In this document: piece after piece, positions 1 to 8,507 of the stretch | How the letters are laid out: each line of letters starts with the position of its first letter | Position numbering within the stretch: position 1 is the stretch's first letter | Source: Porphyromonadaceae bacterium UBA7141 | GTDB lineage: Bacteria; Bacteroidota; Bacteroidia; Bacteroidales; Muribaculaceae | Assembly: GCA_002491945.1 (NCBI GenBank) | Contig: DKWX01000011.1 | Span: 25,304 to 40,328 of the forward strand | Length of the DNA: 15,025 nucleotides | Reading direction: 5' to 3' | Notes under the pieces: generated by a model | Told to the model about the DNA's origin: nothing | The model's input: only the letters and a program-made list of their open reading frames with translations | Database searches by the model: none | Position numbers and translations under genes: made by a program

Positions 1-21
1 GTTCGAATCCGTAATCGCCCA
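1..21 (+). tRNA. 3' end of a tRNA (T arm and acceptor strand), truncated by the window edge
   Basis: The first bases read GTTCGAATC, the standard T-loop sequence with its closing G. They are followed by CCGTA as the 3' side of the T stem, ATCGCCC as the 3' side of the acceptor stem, and an A in the discriminator position at 21. The next bases are CCG, so a full CCA tail does not appear to be encoded, which is common in Bacteroidota. The 5' partner of the acceptor stem should read GGGCGAT. The anticodon lies outside the window, so the amino acid cannot be assigned. Confidence 0.8.
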
Positions 22-25
22 CCGG

Positions 26-62
26 AAATCGACTTCCCTCTCGGAAGCCGATTTTCTTTTTT
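26..62 (+). terminator. Rho-independent terminator of the tRNA transcript
   Basis: AAATCG (26-31) pairs with CGATTT (49-54) and CTTCC (33-37) pairs with GGAAG (43-47). A single A/C mismatch separates the two helices and the loop is five bases. The stem is followed by TCTTTTTT. An 11-bp stem with a T tract directly after the tRNA is a textbook intrinsic terminator. It probably isolates the tRNA from the TPR gene that starts 26 bases downstream. Confidence 0.85.
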
Positions 63-87
63 ATACCCTCCTTTCAAGGATTCCGCC

Positions 88-2991
88 ATGATGACAAAAA
101 CATGCCATATAATCCTCGCCGCTTCCATCGCTTCGGCTGCATGGGCCGCCCCTACTCCTCCGGGACCCGCCGCAGCCACTCAAGAGGCATTCCTCTCTCG
201 TGGCGCGGAAATGATGACCACCGGCAATTTCCGGGGCACCATCGACCAGCTCTCTCATATAGCTACCGAAAACATTCCACTATCGCCGACCGATACCCAG
301 GAGTTTCTGTTTCTGCTCGGGTCTGCATATTTCAATACGTCCGACCCGAGATGTCTGCAGCTTCTTGAGGAGTTCATCCGCGATAATCCGGCCTCGATAC
401 ATGCTCGCGAGGCTCGTATATACATTGCCGATTTCTATTTTTTCGCACATGACTGGCAGAATGCCGCCGACGCATATCGGAATATCGATATCGAGGCTCT
501 CGATGCCGACTCGCGCCATCAGTGCGCCTACAGGCTCGCTCTGTCGCTGTTAAAGTGCGGTGAGTATGCTATGGCCCGCCCTTTGATAAAGTCGATTGCA
601 AATGTGAAGGAGTTCCGTATCCCGGCTGCATATTATGACGCTTATATCGACTATGCTCAAGGTCGCGATGACCAGGCAATGGCAAAATTCGAGCGTCTTT
701 GCGGTCAGATTGACAATGACGCCAAATTGCGACGCGAATTGCCTGACGGCATATACCCGGAATATTACATGGCCCAGCTCTATTTCCGCCGGGGGAAATG
801 GCAGCGATGCGCCGCTCTGGCTGAAAATCTCCTGCGTGGGAATGAGGCGCCGGAACTGCGTGTCGCGACTCAGCGGATACTCGGCATCTCGCTCTATGAA
901 TCAGGATATTACGACCAGGCCCGCACCGTTCTTACGGAGTATGTGGAAAGCACCGGCGATGATGCAACTCCTGACGCCCTCTATGCCCTCGGAGCCTGCG
1001 AATATCGTGACGGCGACCTCGCAAGCGCGGCCGCCCGATTCAGCCGCGCGGCCGACGAGGATTCAGCCTTAGGCCAGGGGGCCGCTCTATATCTCGGTCA
1101 GATTGAGGCGGCAATCGGATCTCCGTCGGGCGCGGCGATGAATTTCGAAAAGGCCTATCGGATGAATTACGACCGGAAGGTGTCGGAGACGGCGCTATAT
1201 AATTATGTAGCGGCACGCTCGAAAGGGGGCAACATCCCGTTCGACTCTTCGGTTGAACTGCTGGAACAGTTCATCCGCACATACCCACAGTCGGAATTCG
1301 CCCCTGCCATCGAGCGCAATCTGGCTTCTCTATATTACAGCCAGGGTGATTTCGACAAGGCCATCAAGGCGATGGACCGCATAGCCCGCCCTTCCGAGGC
1401 CGACCTTCTGCTTCAACAAAAGATACTATATACTGCCGGGTCTTCGGCCCTGTCTGCCGGCGATGCCGGGAAGGCGGCGCCTCTGTTGCGGCGCGCTTCA
1501 GGTATCGGAAGCCACGACCGCGAACTGACATGCCAGTCGCAGATCTGGCTCGGCGATGCTCTTTATGCCCTGTCGGATTATGCGGCGGCCGAAAAGGCTT
1601 ATGCGGCGGCTATCAATTCCGGACGCGCCGGCAGCAATGCGGCTCTGCTTGATTATGATATGGGATACGCGCTGCTGATGCAGGACAAATTCGCACAGGC
1701 CCGCCGGTATTTCGCGAAGGCGGCCGCGGCGTCAGGGCTGTCGGCCGACCTGCGCGGCGACGCGGCTATGCGGTTGGCCGACTGCAAGTATTATACAGGA
1801 GATTATGAGGGTGCGCTTGCCGACTTCGCACGCATGCGTGCGGGAGCGAATCCGGACTATGCACTCTACCGGCATGCACAGATGCTGGGACTGCGTGGCG
1901 ACATCAACGGCAAAATCCGCGAACTCGAAGGTTTCGAACGTGATTACGCAGATTCCAGATGGCTGCCGAATGCTCTCGGCGAACTGGCCGATACATATGC
2001 CGCACAGGGCGACAATACGAAGGCGGCCGCGGCCTACGGACGTATGCTCGACCGATACCCTGTGGCTCCGGGAGCCTCGAAAGCGGCGCTGGGCAGGGCG
2101 AATGCTCTGATGGCGGCAGGCAATACGGAGGAGGCCGTCGAGGCCTACCGGCAGTTGCTCATGACACGCCCCGCCTCTGACGAGGCGCGAGCCGCCGACC
2201 GCGAACTGCGCCGGCATTATGCAGCCACTCATCAGGTGGGGGCTTACGCGGAATTCATACAGGACGTGCCCGGATATTCAGTCGATGCCGCTGATCTTGA
2301 TGATCTGGCATATGAATCGGCCGAAGCTGAATATCTTGACAATTCTGACAATGTCTCGGCAATCAGCGGCTACATACGCCAGTTCCCCGACGGGCGACAT
2401 ATCGCAGAGGCTTATTCGATATATGCGGCGGCACTCGCCGACTCCGGCGACCGCGCCGGAGCGCTGAAAGCCTACCGTGAACTTGAGCGCCGCGGAGGCG
2501 CCGCATATGCAGCCGAAGCCTGGACAGGAATAATGCGCAATGCCGACAACGCTGACACTCAGCTCATGTATGCCCGCAGACTCCGCTCTGCCGGGGGCGC
2601 CGATGCCGACGCCCTTGAGGAGGCTGACTTCTATGAGGCCACGGCGCTCATCGATTCGGCCTCGGCCCGCGACATGCGTGAGGGCGAACGCATTCTGACA
2701 CGCCTGGCGGAAAATCCTTATTCGCTGTTTGGCGCACGCAGCACCGTGACTCTGGCAGGGCGCACTCTTGATGCCGGCGACGCCGTTCGGGCCCGCGACT
2801 TGATGGAGGATTTCACTTCCTCCGGCTCGGAGCAACAGTATTGGGTGGCACGCGGATTTATCGTGCTGGCCGATGCCTATTCGGCTCTGGGCAAGGATTA
2901 TCTCGCACAAGAGTATCTGCGCAGTCTGCAGCAGAATTATCCCGGCAAGGAGGAAGATATCAAGCGTATGATATCCTCGCGCCTGAAATAA
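88..2991 (+). CDS. Secreted tetratricopeptide-repeat (TPR) protein
   Basis: This 967-residue protein has an N-terminal signal peptide: a Lys near the start, a hydrophobic core of Ile/Leu/Ala, and a likely cut after Ala-Trp-Ala at residue 20. There is no lipobox Cys at the cut, so it is probably periplasmic. The rest is almost wholly helical TPR-like hairpins. Clear examples lie near residues 257-290 and 517-550, with the usual small residues at turns and A-Y/F-A spacing. No enzymatic motif is seen, so its role is inferred to be protein-protein interaction. The start has two consecutive ATGs at 88 and 91. AAGGA at 76-80 gives a good ribosome site for the first. The next gene, a beta-barrel, begins 85 bases downstream in the same direction, so the two may work as a periplasmic partner and an outer-membrane protein. 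The family is recognised only as TPR. A BamD-like assembly role is possible but nothing here proves it. Confidence 0.85.
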   Translation: MMTKTCHIILAASIASAAWAAPTPPGPAAATQEAFLSRGAEMMTTGNFRGTIDQLSHIATENIPLSPTDTQEFLFLLGSAYFNTSDPRCLQLLEEFIRDNPASIHAREARIYIADFYFFAHDWQNAADAYRNIDIEALDADSRHQCAYRLALSLLKCGEYAMARPLIKSIANVKEFRIPAAYYDAYIDYAQGRDDQAMAKFERLCGQIDNDAKLRRELPDGIYPEYYMAQLYFRRGKWQRCAALAENLLRGNEAPELRVATQRILGISLYESGYYDQARTVLTEYVESTGDDATPDALYALGACEYRDGDLASAAARFSRAADEDSALGQGAALYLGQIEAAIGSPSGAAMNFEKAYRMNYDRKVSETALYNYVAARSKGGNIPFDSSVELLEQFIRTYPQSEFAPAIERNLASLYYSQGDFDKAIKAMDRIARPSEADLLLQQKILYTAGSSALSAGDAGKAAPLLRRASGIGSHDRELTCQSQIWLGDALYALSDYAAAEKAYAAAINSGRAGSNAALLDYDMGYALLMQDKFAQARRYFAKAAAASGLSADLRGDAAMRLADCKYYTGDYEGALADFARMRAGANPDYALYRHAQMLGLRGDINGKIRELEGFERDYADSRWLPNALGELADTYAAQGDNTKAAAAYGRMLDRYPVAPGASKAALGRANALMAAGNTEEAVEAYRQLLMTRPASDEARAADRELRRHYAATHQVGAYAEFIQDVPGYSVDAADLDDLAYESAEAEYLDNSDNVSAISGYIRQFPDGRHIAEAYSIYAAALADSGDRAGALKAYRELERRGGAAYAAEAWTGIMRNADNADTQLMYARRLRSAGGADADALEEADFYEATALIDSASARDMREGERILTRLAENPYSLFGARSTVTLAGRTLDAGDAVRARDLMEDFTSSGSEQQYWVARGFIVLADAYSALGKDYLAQEYLRSLQQNYPGKEEDIKRMISSRLK

Positions 2992-3076
2992 GCCGGCTGC
3001 GGGAGAAGAAGGGTAAGCCCACACCCTGCCTTGCGCCCCGCGCCATCATTATTCATAATGCAAAGAGCTTCAACAG

Positions 3077-4891
3077 ATGAATGCCTACACATATTCTCTC
3101 CCTCTTCTTCTCCTCTCCGTAATAGCACCGGCCGGTGCTTCGGCACAATTGCATGAGTCGGTAAGTGTCGACGGCACTTACCTGCGCGATGTGCTGCATC
3201 CTGACCGCATCAATCAGTTGCCTCACCGCTCGCGCCTCTCGCTCGGAGAGACTCCGCTGGATTATGCCTCTGCCGGAGTGAAGGCGGATTTCATTCCACT
3301 CTCGCCGGTGGCCGACGCCACAGCATTTGGAGCCTCGCTCGAGGGGACTCCCACACTCGGATATCTTGATCTGGAGGGGGGGTCTTATCTTAATTCCTCG
3401 GTGAGTCTTGGCATAGGGGCGATCCGCCGGCCGGAGGAGCGTCTCGACCTGCGGCTGCAACATAATTCCACCACATTCTGGCGTCCTTTCGGAGATTTGG
3501 CCGATGCGCGCGTGAGCTATGCTGAATCGCTCGGTGTGGCATATGCGCGAAAGTTCAGCGACATGGGCCTTTTTTCGGCCTCCGCACAGTATCATGTAGG
3601 TTATTTCAATTACTATGGGCTCGACCCGGATATTGCGGGGTATACCCTCGACGGCACGCCGATGCATCTCCCCACACAGACTCTCAATGATGCGGCCCTG
3701 CGGCTGGGATGGACCTCCGACCCGGAGGGAGGATGGCCCGTCGACTGGAATGCGGCTCTGTCGGCACGTTATTTCGGTTACCGCACTGCAACTCGAGAGA
3801 CTCAACTCTCGTTGAGCGGCGGCGCGGCCATGCCGTTCGGCCAGAAGGGAAGACTGGGGATTGATGCCTCTCTCGACATGCTCTTCTATTCGGAGGCCCG
3901 CGACTCCCGGTCGCCCGATGCATATTCCACACTTTCGCTGCGACCTTATTACAAGTGGCAGAAGCAGAATCTCTCTTTACGCATCGGCGCTGATATCGAC
4001 CTGGCTTTCAATGCCGACGGATATACGCCCGACACGCATTACGCTGCGCTCCACGCCTCGCCCGATGTGCGTTTCGATGTGGCGGCCCGTAATGTGGGAT
4101 TCTATGTGCATCTGCTCGGCGGCACGGAGCTGCATACGCTGGCTGCGATGTCGCAGATTGACCCCTGCCGCAATCCTCATCTTGAGTCGACTCGCCCTGT
4201 GCATACACCGCTGGATGCGAATATCGGACTTAACCTCACGCCGTTCCGCGGATTTACGGCCGAACTGAATCTGCAATACAAGAGTTCGACCGGGGTGCCG
4301 ATGGAGGGATGGTATATGGCATGGCTGAATTATGGCGACGCCGCGATGCCCGGACTGACAGTGCCCGACGGTATCGCCCCCGAATACGGCATGGCTATGC
4401 AGCGCTACAGTCTCTCTGGTTTCGGAGCATCTCTGAGACTGGCTTATCGCCCTTCATCGGTGCTGGCTCTGGAAGCGAAAGGAAGCTATACGCCTCAGCA
4501 TGACAAGACGGGTATCTTCAACGGACTTGACCGGCCCCGATGGATTCTGGATGCCGGAGTTGAACTCTCGCCGGTGCGGCAGCTGACTTTTGGCGTAAAC
4601 TACAGCTACCGGGGAGTGCGACGCATCTTCACAGGATATACTGACCCGGAGGCCACCGACCTTGTGCCGGGCGGAGCCACCCCCGACCCGACGGTGTCGT
4701 CCCGTCAGGAACTGGCATCTCTGCGTCTGCCCGACATCACAAATCTCTCAGCCTCGGTGAGATGGGATGCCACACGCAATTTCTCACTCCGCTTCGAAGC
4801 ATCCAATCTGCTTGGCCAGCGTGCGCTGCTCCTGCCGATGACTCCCACAGAGGGAATCACGTTCGCAGGCGGATTCCAGTGGCTCTTCTAA
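3077..4891 (+). CDS. Outer-membrane beta-barrel protein (TonB-receptor-like, no plug seen)
   Basis: This 604-residue protein has a signal peptide with a likely cut after Ala-Ser-Ala at residue 23. The mature part is rich in alternating hydrophobic and polar residues with many Tyr, Trp and Phe, spaced as transmembrane beta-strands separated by polar loops. The last residues are Gly-Gly-Phe-Gln-Trp-Leu-Phe, ending in an aromatic residue as in the beta-signal read by the BAM machinery. There is no obvious TonB box and no recognisable plug domain between the signal peptide and the barrel. The length is also short for a classical TonB-dependent receptor, although database labels often call such Bacteroidota proteins TonB receptors. 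It follows the TPR gene with an 85-base gap, so co-transcription is plausible. The ligand is unknown. The ribosome site before the ATG is weak. Confidence 0.8.
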   Translation: MNAYTYSLPLLLLSVIAPAGASAQLHESVSVDGTYLRDVLHPDRINQLPHRSRLSLGETPLDYASAGVKADFIPLSPVADATAFGASLEGTPTLGYLDLEGGSYLNSSVSLGIGAIRRPEERLDLRLQHNSTTFWRPFGDLADARVSYAESLGVAYARKFSDMGLFSASAQYHVGYFNYYGLDPDIAGYTLDGTPMHLPTQTLNDAALRLGWTSDPEGGWPVDWNAALSARYFGYRTATRETQLSLSGGAAMPFGQKGRLGIDASLDMLFYSEARDSRSPDAYSTLSLRPYYKWQKQNLSLRIGADIDLAFNADGYTPDTHYAALHASPDVRFDVAARNVGFYVHLLGGTELHTLAAMSQIDPCRNPHLESTRPVHTPLDANIGLNLTPFRGFTAELNLQYKSSTGVPMEGWYMAWLNYGDAAMPGLTVPDGIAPEYGMAMQRYSLSGFGASLRLAYRPSSVLALEAKGSYTPQHDKTGIFNGLDRPRWILDAGVELSPVRQLTFGVNYSYRGVRRIFTGYTDPEATDLVPGGATPDPTVSSRQELASLRLPDITNLSASVRWDATRNFSLRFEASNLLGQRALLLPMTPTEGITFAGGFQWLF

Positions 4892-4937
4892 AGATGCTGA
4901 AATGAACCTACGGCCATCCGCAGGTGTTAAAATCCTG

Positions 4938-4945
4938 AATCTTTG
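4938..4945 (+). promoter_or_regulatory. Possible -7 promoter element before the 173-residue gene
   Basis: AATCTTTG is one base away from the Bacteroidetes housekeeping -7 consensus TAnnTTTG and lies 13 bases before the ATG at 4959. The wider string AATCTTTGAA recurs before porX at 8486-8495 at nearly the same distance from its start. No convincing TTTG -33 element is seen at the expected distance, so this is tentative. Confidence 0.3.
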
Positions 4946-4958
4946 AACATTTACTATC

Positions 4959-5480
4959 ATGGCAATGACTCTGACATACAGCAACGAGGATGACCGCGCC
5001 TACGGTCTGGCCGGAATGACCATTTCACTGGCCGCTCTCGATGCAATCGACCGGATAGTCTGCATCTCGTTAGACTCTGACGGTCCGATGATTGATTTCT
5101 CTCACGATTATTATTTCTCGATATCTCCGGTGGTATCGCCAAAGGCGGTATGGGACAATCTGCTGCGCAATTACCATATCACGGCCTCGATGGTGGTGAG
5201 CAATATTCTGGCTCGTTCGCTGGTGCGTCTTGGCGAGGAGGTGCCTAAGAATGTGATGGATGCGGCATACCGTGAAATTGAGACAGAAGGGATGGAGTCT
5301 TGCGGTCTGGAAGAGGATGAGGTGAAGATGCTCTACGACAAGATACTGCATCAGAACCGACGAATCTTCCTCAATCCGCGTCTGCGCCCGGCAATAGCCG
5401 AACTGGCGCATATCATCTCGCGCCGCCGACGCCTCTCGGGAGTGGAACTGCGCGAACAGCTCAATTATCTCCAGCTCTGA
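4959..5480 (+). CDS. Conserved-looking hypothetical protein, 173 residues
   Basis: I do not recognise a family for this protein. It has no signal peptide, lipobox or membrane segment, so it is probably cytoplasmic. The N-terminal third (about residues 1-60) looks beta-rich and acidic, with Asp-Ser-Asp and an aromatic Asp-Tyr-Tyr-Phe stretch. The remainder is helical, with an acidic Glu-Glu-Asp-Glu patch near the middle and a basic Ser-Arg-Arg-Arg-Arg run at 154-158 before a C-terminal amphipathic helix. The Arg run could contact nucleic acid or lipid head groups, but no helix-turn-helix is evident. It lies 67 bases after the barrel gene and 94 bases before porW on the same strand. A possible promoter element sits just upstream. 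Reading frame, codon use and spacing match its neighbours, so it is very likely a real gene. Confidence 0.7.
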   Translation: MAMTLTYSNEDDRAYGLAGMTISLAALDAIDRIVCISLDSDGPMIDFSHDYYFSISPVVSPKAVWDNLLRNYHITASMVVSNILARSLVRLGEEVPKNVMDAAYREIETEGMESCGLEEDEVKMLYDKILHQNRRIFLNPRLRPAIAELAHIISRRRRLSGVELREQLNYLQL

Positions 5481-5554
5481 CCGGGGAGGGGGGGCGAACC
5501 GCACTCTCCGCGGATTTCGCGCCAAAGGCGCTTAAAATCAAATAAACCCCCCGG
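5481..5554 (+). other. Structured intergenic leader before porW (nested dyads)
   Basis: The gap between the 173-residue gene and porW begins immediately after the stop codon with CCGGGG (5481-5486), which can pair with CCCCGG (5549-5554). Inside are two smaller hairpins: CCGC (5499-5502) with GCGG (5510-5513), and GCGCC (5519-5523) with GGCGC (5527-5531) closing an AAA loop. Together they could form a three-way junction. The G-run 5488-5494 could instead pair with the C-run 5547-5552, offering alternative folds. It ends about 20 bases before the porW ATG. The second hairpin is followed by TTAAAATC, not a run of T, so it is a poor terminator. Function is unknown and the structure could be chance in GC-rich DNA. 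Confidence 0.35.
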
Positions 5555-5574
5555 CCGATGCGTTATAGCTGTAT

Positions 5575-8487
5575 ATGCATCAGGTCAATCCACGCCAGAA
5601 ATCCGCACTGCGTCCGCGGCTCTTCACCAGAGTCGCGTCAGTATGCCATGTGCTGACGGCGGTGCTCCTGCTTCTGGCCGGAGCATGCTCTACAAAGAAG
5701 AATACGCCTATGTCGCGGCAATGGCAGGCTTTTACCACCCGCTATAATGTGTATTACAACGGCGACGAGCATTATAAGGAGACGCTCAAGGCTATGGAGA
5801 AGGCGTATGAAGACGACTATACACGCACTCTGCTCACCCACCCCGCAGAGGCCAAGGCCGACCAGAAAATGCCTCAGCCTTCCGGCGATTTCACCCGCAC
5901 TATCGAGAAAATGCAGAAGGCTATTCAGCTGCACAGCATTAAGAAGAAACCTCGCAAAAAGGGATCCTCGGCCAAGGAGAAGGCATTCCGCGCACGCGAT
6001 GAGTTTAATCCGTTTATTCACAATGCCTGGCTCATGCTGGGGAAGGCGCAGTATCTTAACGGAGATTTCCTGGGCGCGGCATCCACTTTCTTCTATATCG
6101 CAAAACATTTCACATGGCTGCCGGAGGTAGTGACCGAAGCCCGGCTCTGGCAGGCACGATGCTACTGCGCTCTTGACTGGGATTATGAGGCGGAGAACGC
6201 ACTGCATCTGGTGAAGGAAAAACAGCTGACTACATCTAAGCTGCGCAATCTCTATAATCTTGTACAGGCCAATTATCTGATTCGCACTGAGAAGTATGCC
6301 GAGGCGGTGAAATATCTGTCAGAGGCTGCACGCTCGGCATCCGGAAGTCAGAAAAACCGACTGTATTTCCTTTTGGGTCAAATCCATACGTTGCTCGGAC
6401 GCAAGCAGGATGCATATATGGCCTACAATAAGGCTGCGGCCGGGACCTCGACTGCCTACCGCACAAAGTTTAACGCTCGCATCAAGCGGTCGGAGGTATA
6501 CACCGGATCGAATATCGCTTCGGAGGTGCGTTCGCTACGCTCCATGACTCGCTATGAGCGCAATAAGGAGTTTCTCGACCAGATTTATTATGCGATTGGG
6601 AATCTGTATATGTCGCGGGGCGATACGACCGAGGCTAAGAAAAACTATCTGATGGCTGTAGAGAAATCCACTCGCAATGGCATTGACAAGGCGATGGCAC
6701 AGCTGGCTCTTGGCAATATCTATTTCGACGAGGAGGAATATATACTCGCACAGCCCTGTTATTCGGAGGCTGTGCCGCAACTGCCTGTCACGTTCCCTGA
6801 CTATAAGAAGCTGAAACTGCGCTCCGATGTGCTCGACGAACTGAACGTCTATGCCGGGAATGTGGAGCTGCAGGACTCGCTGCTCCGCCTGTCGCGCATG
6901 ACACCGGAGGAACAGGAAAAGGTGGCGCAGCGGCTTGTCGACGAACTGATTAAGCGCGAAAAAGAGGAGGCCGAGGCCGCCGCTCGTGAGGAATTCATGG
7001 CCAATCGTGAGGAGAACAATCTGATTGACCAGTCGCCCGGAGCGGCTCCGTCGTTTACAATGAATGCCGACAAGTCCTGGTATTTCTATAACACAATGAC
7101 CAAGAATGCCGGTAAGACAGAGTTCCAGCGTAAATGGGGCGCCCGCAAACTTGAAGATGACTGGCGACGACGCAATAAGACCACATATTCGATGGACGAT
7201 CCGGAGGAGCCGACGGATGAGGACTCTGAAGAATCGGATGCAGACTCCGGCGAAGCCAATGATTCGATAGCGGCTGCAAAGAAGGAACTGGCCGACAAGG
7301 CCAATGACCCCCATAACATAGAGTTCTATCTCAAGCAGATACCTTCCACTCCGGAGGAAATACAGAATTCTAATGACGTGATCCAGGAGGGACTCTACAA
7401 TATGGGAGTGATACTGAAAGACCGTCTGGAGGATTATACGGCGGCCCGTAAGGAATTCTTGCAGCTCGACGAGCGATATCCCGACAATGTCTATCGTCTG
7501 GACGTGTACTACAATATGTATCTTATGGCAGTGCGGCAAAACGATGTCGGAGATGCCGAGCACTGGCGGCAGATGATTATCAATGAGTTTCCTGACTCCC
7601 CATATGGACAGGCTATGCTCGACCCGGATTATTTCACACATCTGCGTGAGATGCACGCACGTCAGGAACAGATGTATGAGAAAGCCTATACGGCATATCT
7701 TGATGATAAGAATAATGAAGTACACCGGATGACGCAGAAGATGGAGGAGGATTATCCGCTGTCGGCTATTCTGCCTAAGTTCGTGTTTATCGATGCGCTG
7801 TCTTATCTTACGCAGGGTGACGAGGATATGTTCCGCGAGCGCCTTACAACATTGCTCGACAAATGGCCGGAGACGGATATGACCCCAATGGCCGGAGCGA
7901 TCCTGAAGGGACTTAAGGCCGGACGCAAACCTCATGCCGGAATGTCGAACGCACGCGGCATTCTGTGGGATATCCGCCTGACCGACAAGGAACTGCCGGA
8001 AGGGGCCGACGGTCAGCCCGCCGCCTTCGAGCGAGACCCGGAAAAACCGCAGTATCTGGTGCTGGCTTTCCCGAGAGATTCGGTCAACGCAAATCAGGTG
8101 CTTTATGATGTGGCAAGATTTAATTTCTCTTCGTTTGTGGTGAAGGATTTCGATCTCGAACCGATGGCATTCGGCAATGTAGGGCTGCTGATAATAAAGG
8201 GGTTCGACAATATGCGACAGCTTGAGCATTATCGTAATGTGATGGCGCAGAGCGGTTTCGAACTACCCGGACAAGTGCGTCCGATTATGATCAGCAAGGC
8301 CAACTTCGAACTACTTCTGCGCGAGGGACGTTCATTTGAGGAGTACTTCCGATTTGAAGAGCAGGATGCCGTAGAGGCCAAGGAGGAAGAGGTGATTGGC
8401 GATAATCTTCCTCTTGACCCCGATGAGAAGCCCTCTGCAGAGGGGCAGCCTCCTGCCGATGAATCGCCCGATGTGGAAGAACCGTAA
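5575..8487 (+). CDS. porW: PorW/SprE-type TPR lipoprotein (type IX secretion / gliding accessory)
   Basis: This 970-residue protein matches the PorW (Porphyromonas) / SprE (Flavobacterium) family in layout. A basic N-terminus and hydrophobic stretch lead to a lipobox Ala-Gly-Ala-Cys, with Cys38 as the lipidation site. Next comes the family's hallmark segment, with Ser-Arg-Gln-Trp followed by Thr-Arg-Tyr-Asn-Val-Tyr-Tyr-Asn-Gly (about 46-62), then TPR-like helices to about residue 440. A charged coiled-coil follows at about 443-480, then an acidic linker near 541-565 and more TPR helices. The C-terminal alpha/beta domain (about 820-905) resembles that shared by several gliding proteins. It ends in a Glu/Asp/Pro-rich tail from about 933. 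In Porphyromonas PorW is an outer-membrane lipoprotein needed for type IX secretion; here that role is inferred. The N-region before the hydrophobic stretch is long (about 24 residues) but I see no better start. porX starts 20 bases after the stop. Confidence 0.85.
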   Translation: MHQVNPRQKSALRPRLFTRVASVCHVLTAVLLLLAGACSTKKNTPMSRQWQAFTTRYNVYYNGDEHYKETLKAMEKAYEDDYTRTLLTHPAEAKADQKMPQPSGDFTRTIEKMQKAIQLHSIKKKPRKKGSSAKEKAFRARDEFNPFIHNAWLMLGKAQYLNGDFLGAASTFFYIAKHFTWLPEVVTEARLWQARCYCALDWDYEAENALHLVKEKQLTTSKLRNLYNLVQANYLIRTEKYAEAVKYLSEAARSASGSQKNRLYFLLGQIHTLLGRKQDAYMAYNKAAAGTSTAYRTKFNARIKRSEVYTGSNIASEVRSLRSMTRYERNKEFLDQIYYAIGNLYMSRGDTTEAKKNYLMAVEKSTRNGIDKAMAQLALGNIYFDEEEYILAQPCYSEAVPQLPVTFPDYKKLKLRSDVLDELNVYAGNVELQDSLLRLSRMTPEEQEKVAQRLVDELIKREKEEAEAAAREEFMANREENNLIDQSPGAAPSFTMNADKSWYFYNTMTKNAGKTEFQRKWGARKLEDDWRRRNKTTYSMDDPEEPTDEDSEESDADSGEANDSIAAAKKELADKANDPHNIEFYLKQIPSTPEEIQNSNDVIQEGLYNMGVILKDRLEDYTAARKEFLQLDERYPDNVYRLDVYYNMYLMAVRQNDVGDAEHWRQMIINEFPDSPYGQAMLDPDYFTHLREMHARQEQMYEKAYTAYLDDKNNEVHRMTQKMEEDYPLSAILPKFVFIDALSYLTQGDEDMFRERLTTLLDKWPETDMTPMAGAILKGLKAGRKPHAGMSNARGILWDIRLTDKELPEGADGQPAAFERDPEKPQYLVLAFPRDSVNANQVLYDVARFNFSSFVVKDFDLEPMAFGNVGLLIIKGFDNMRQLEHYRNVMAQSGFELPGQVRPIMISKANFELLLREGRSFEEYFRFEEQDAVEAKEEEVIGDNLPLDPDEKPSAEGQPPADESPDVEEP

Positions 8488-8495
8488 TCTTTGAA
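8486..8495 (+). promoter_or_regulatory. Possible -7-like element before porX
   Basis: AATCTTTGAA overlaps the last bases of the porW stop codon and ends 12 bases before the porX ATG at 8508. It is an exact copy of the decamer at 4938-4947 before the 173-residue gene. With the preceding T it reads TAATCTTTG, the TAnnTTTG consensus with one extra base. No clear -33 element is present. It might give porX its own promoter, or it may be a leader sequence that helps translation. Confidence 0.3.
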
Positions 8496-8507
8496 ACTCT
8501 ATTGCAT

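Noticed and set aside
2278..3024. 248-codon - strand open frame overlapping the end of the TPR gene
   Set aside because: It is antisense to a well-supported gene, and its composition (many Cys, Gly, Ile, Arg) and lack of motifs mark it as a shadow frame.
3053..3805. 250-codon - strand open frame opposite the beta-barrel gene
   Set aside because: The barrel protein has a signal peptide and a C-terminal beta-signal; the antisense product has no recognisable feature.
6535..8229. Long open frame of 564 codons on the - strand inside porW
   Set aside because: It mirrors the codon pattern of porW, which has clear family features. The antisense protein is rich in His, Ile, Arg and Cys without domains or a start context.
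8502..8507. TTG start two codons before the porX ATG
   Set aside because: ATG at 8508 is the stronger initiator and gives a normal PorX N-terminus; the difference is only two residues.
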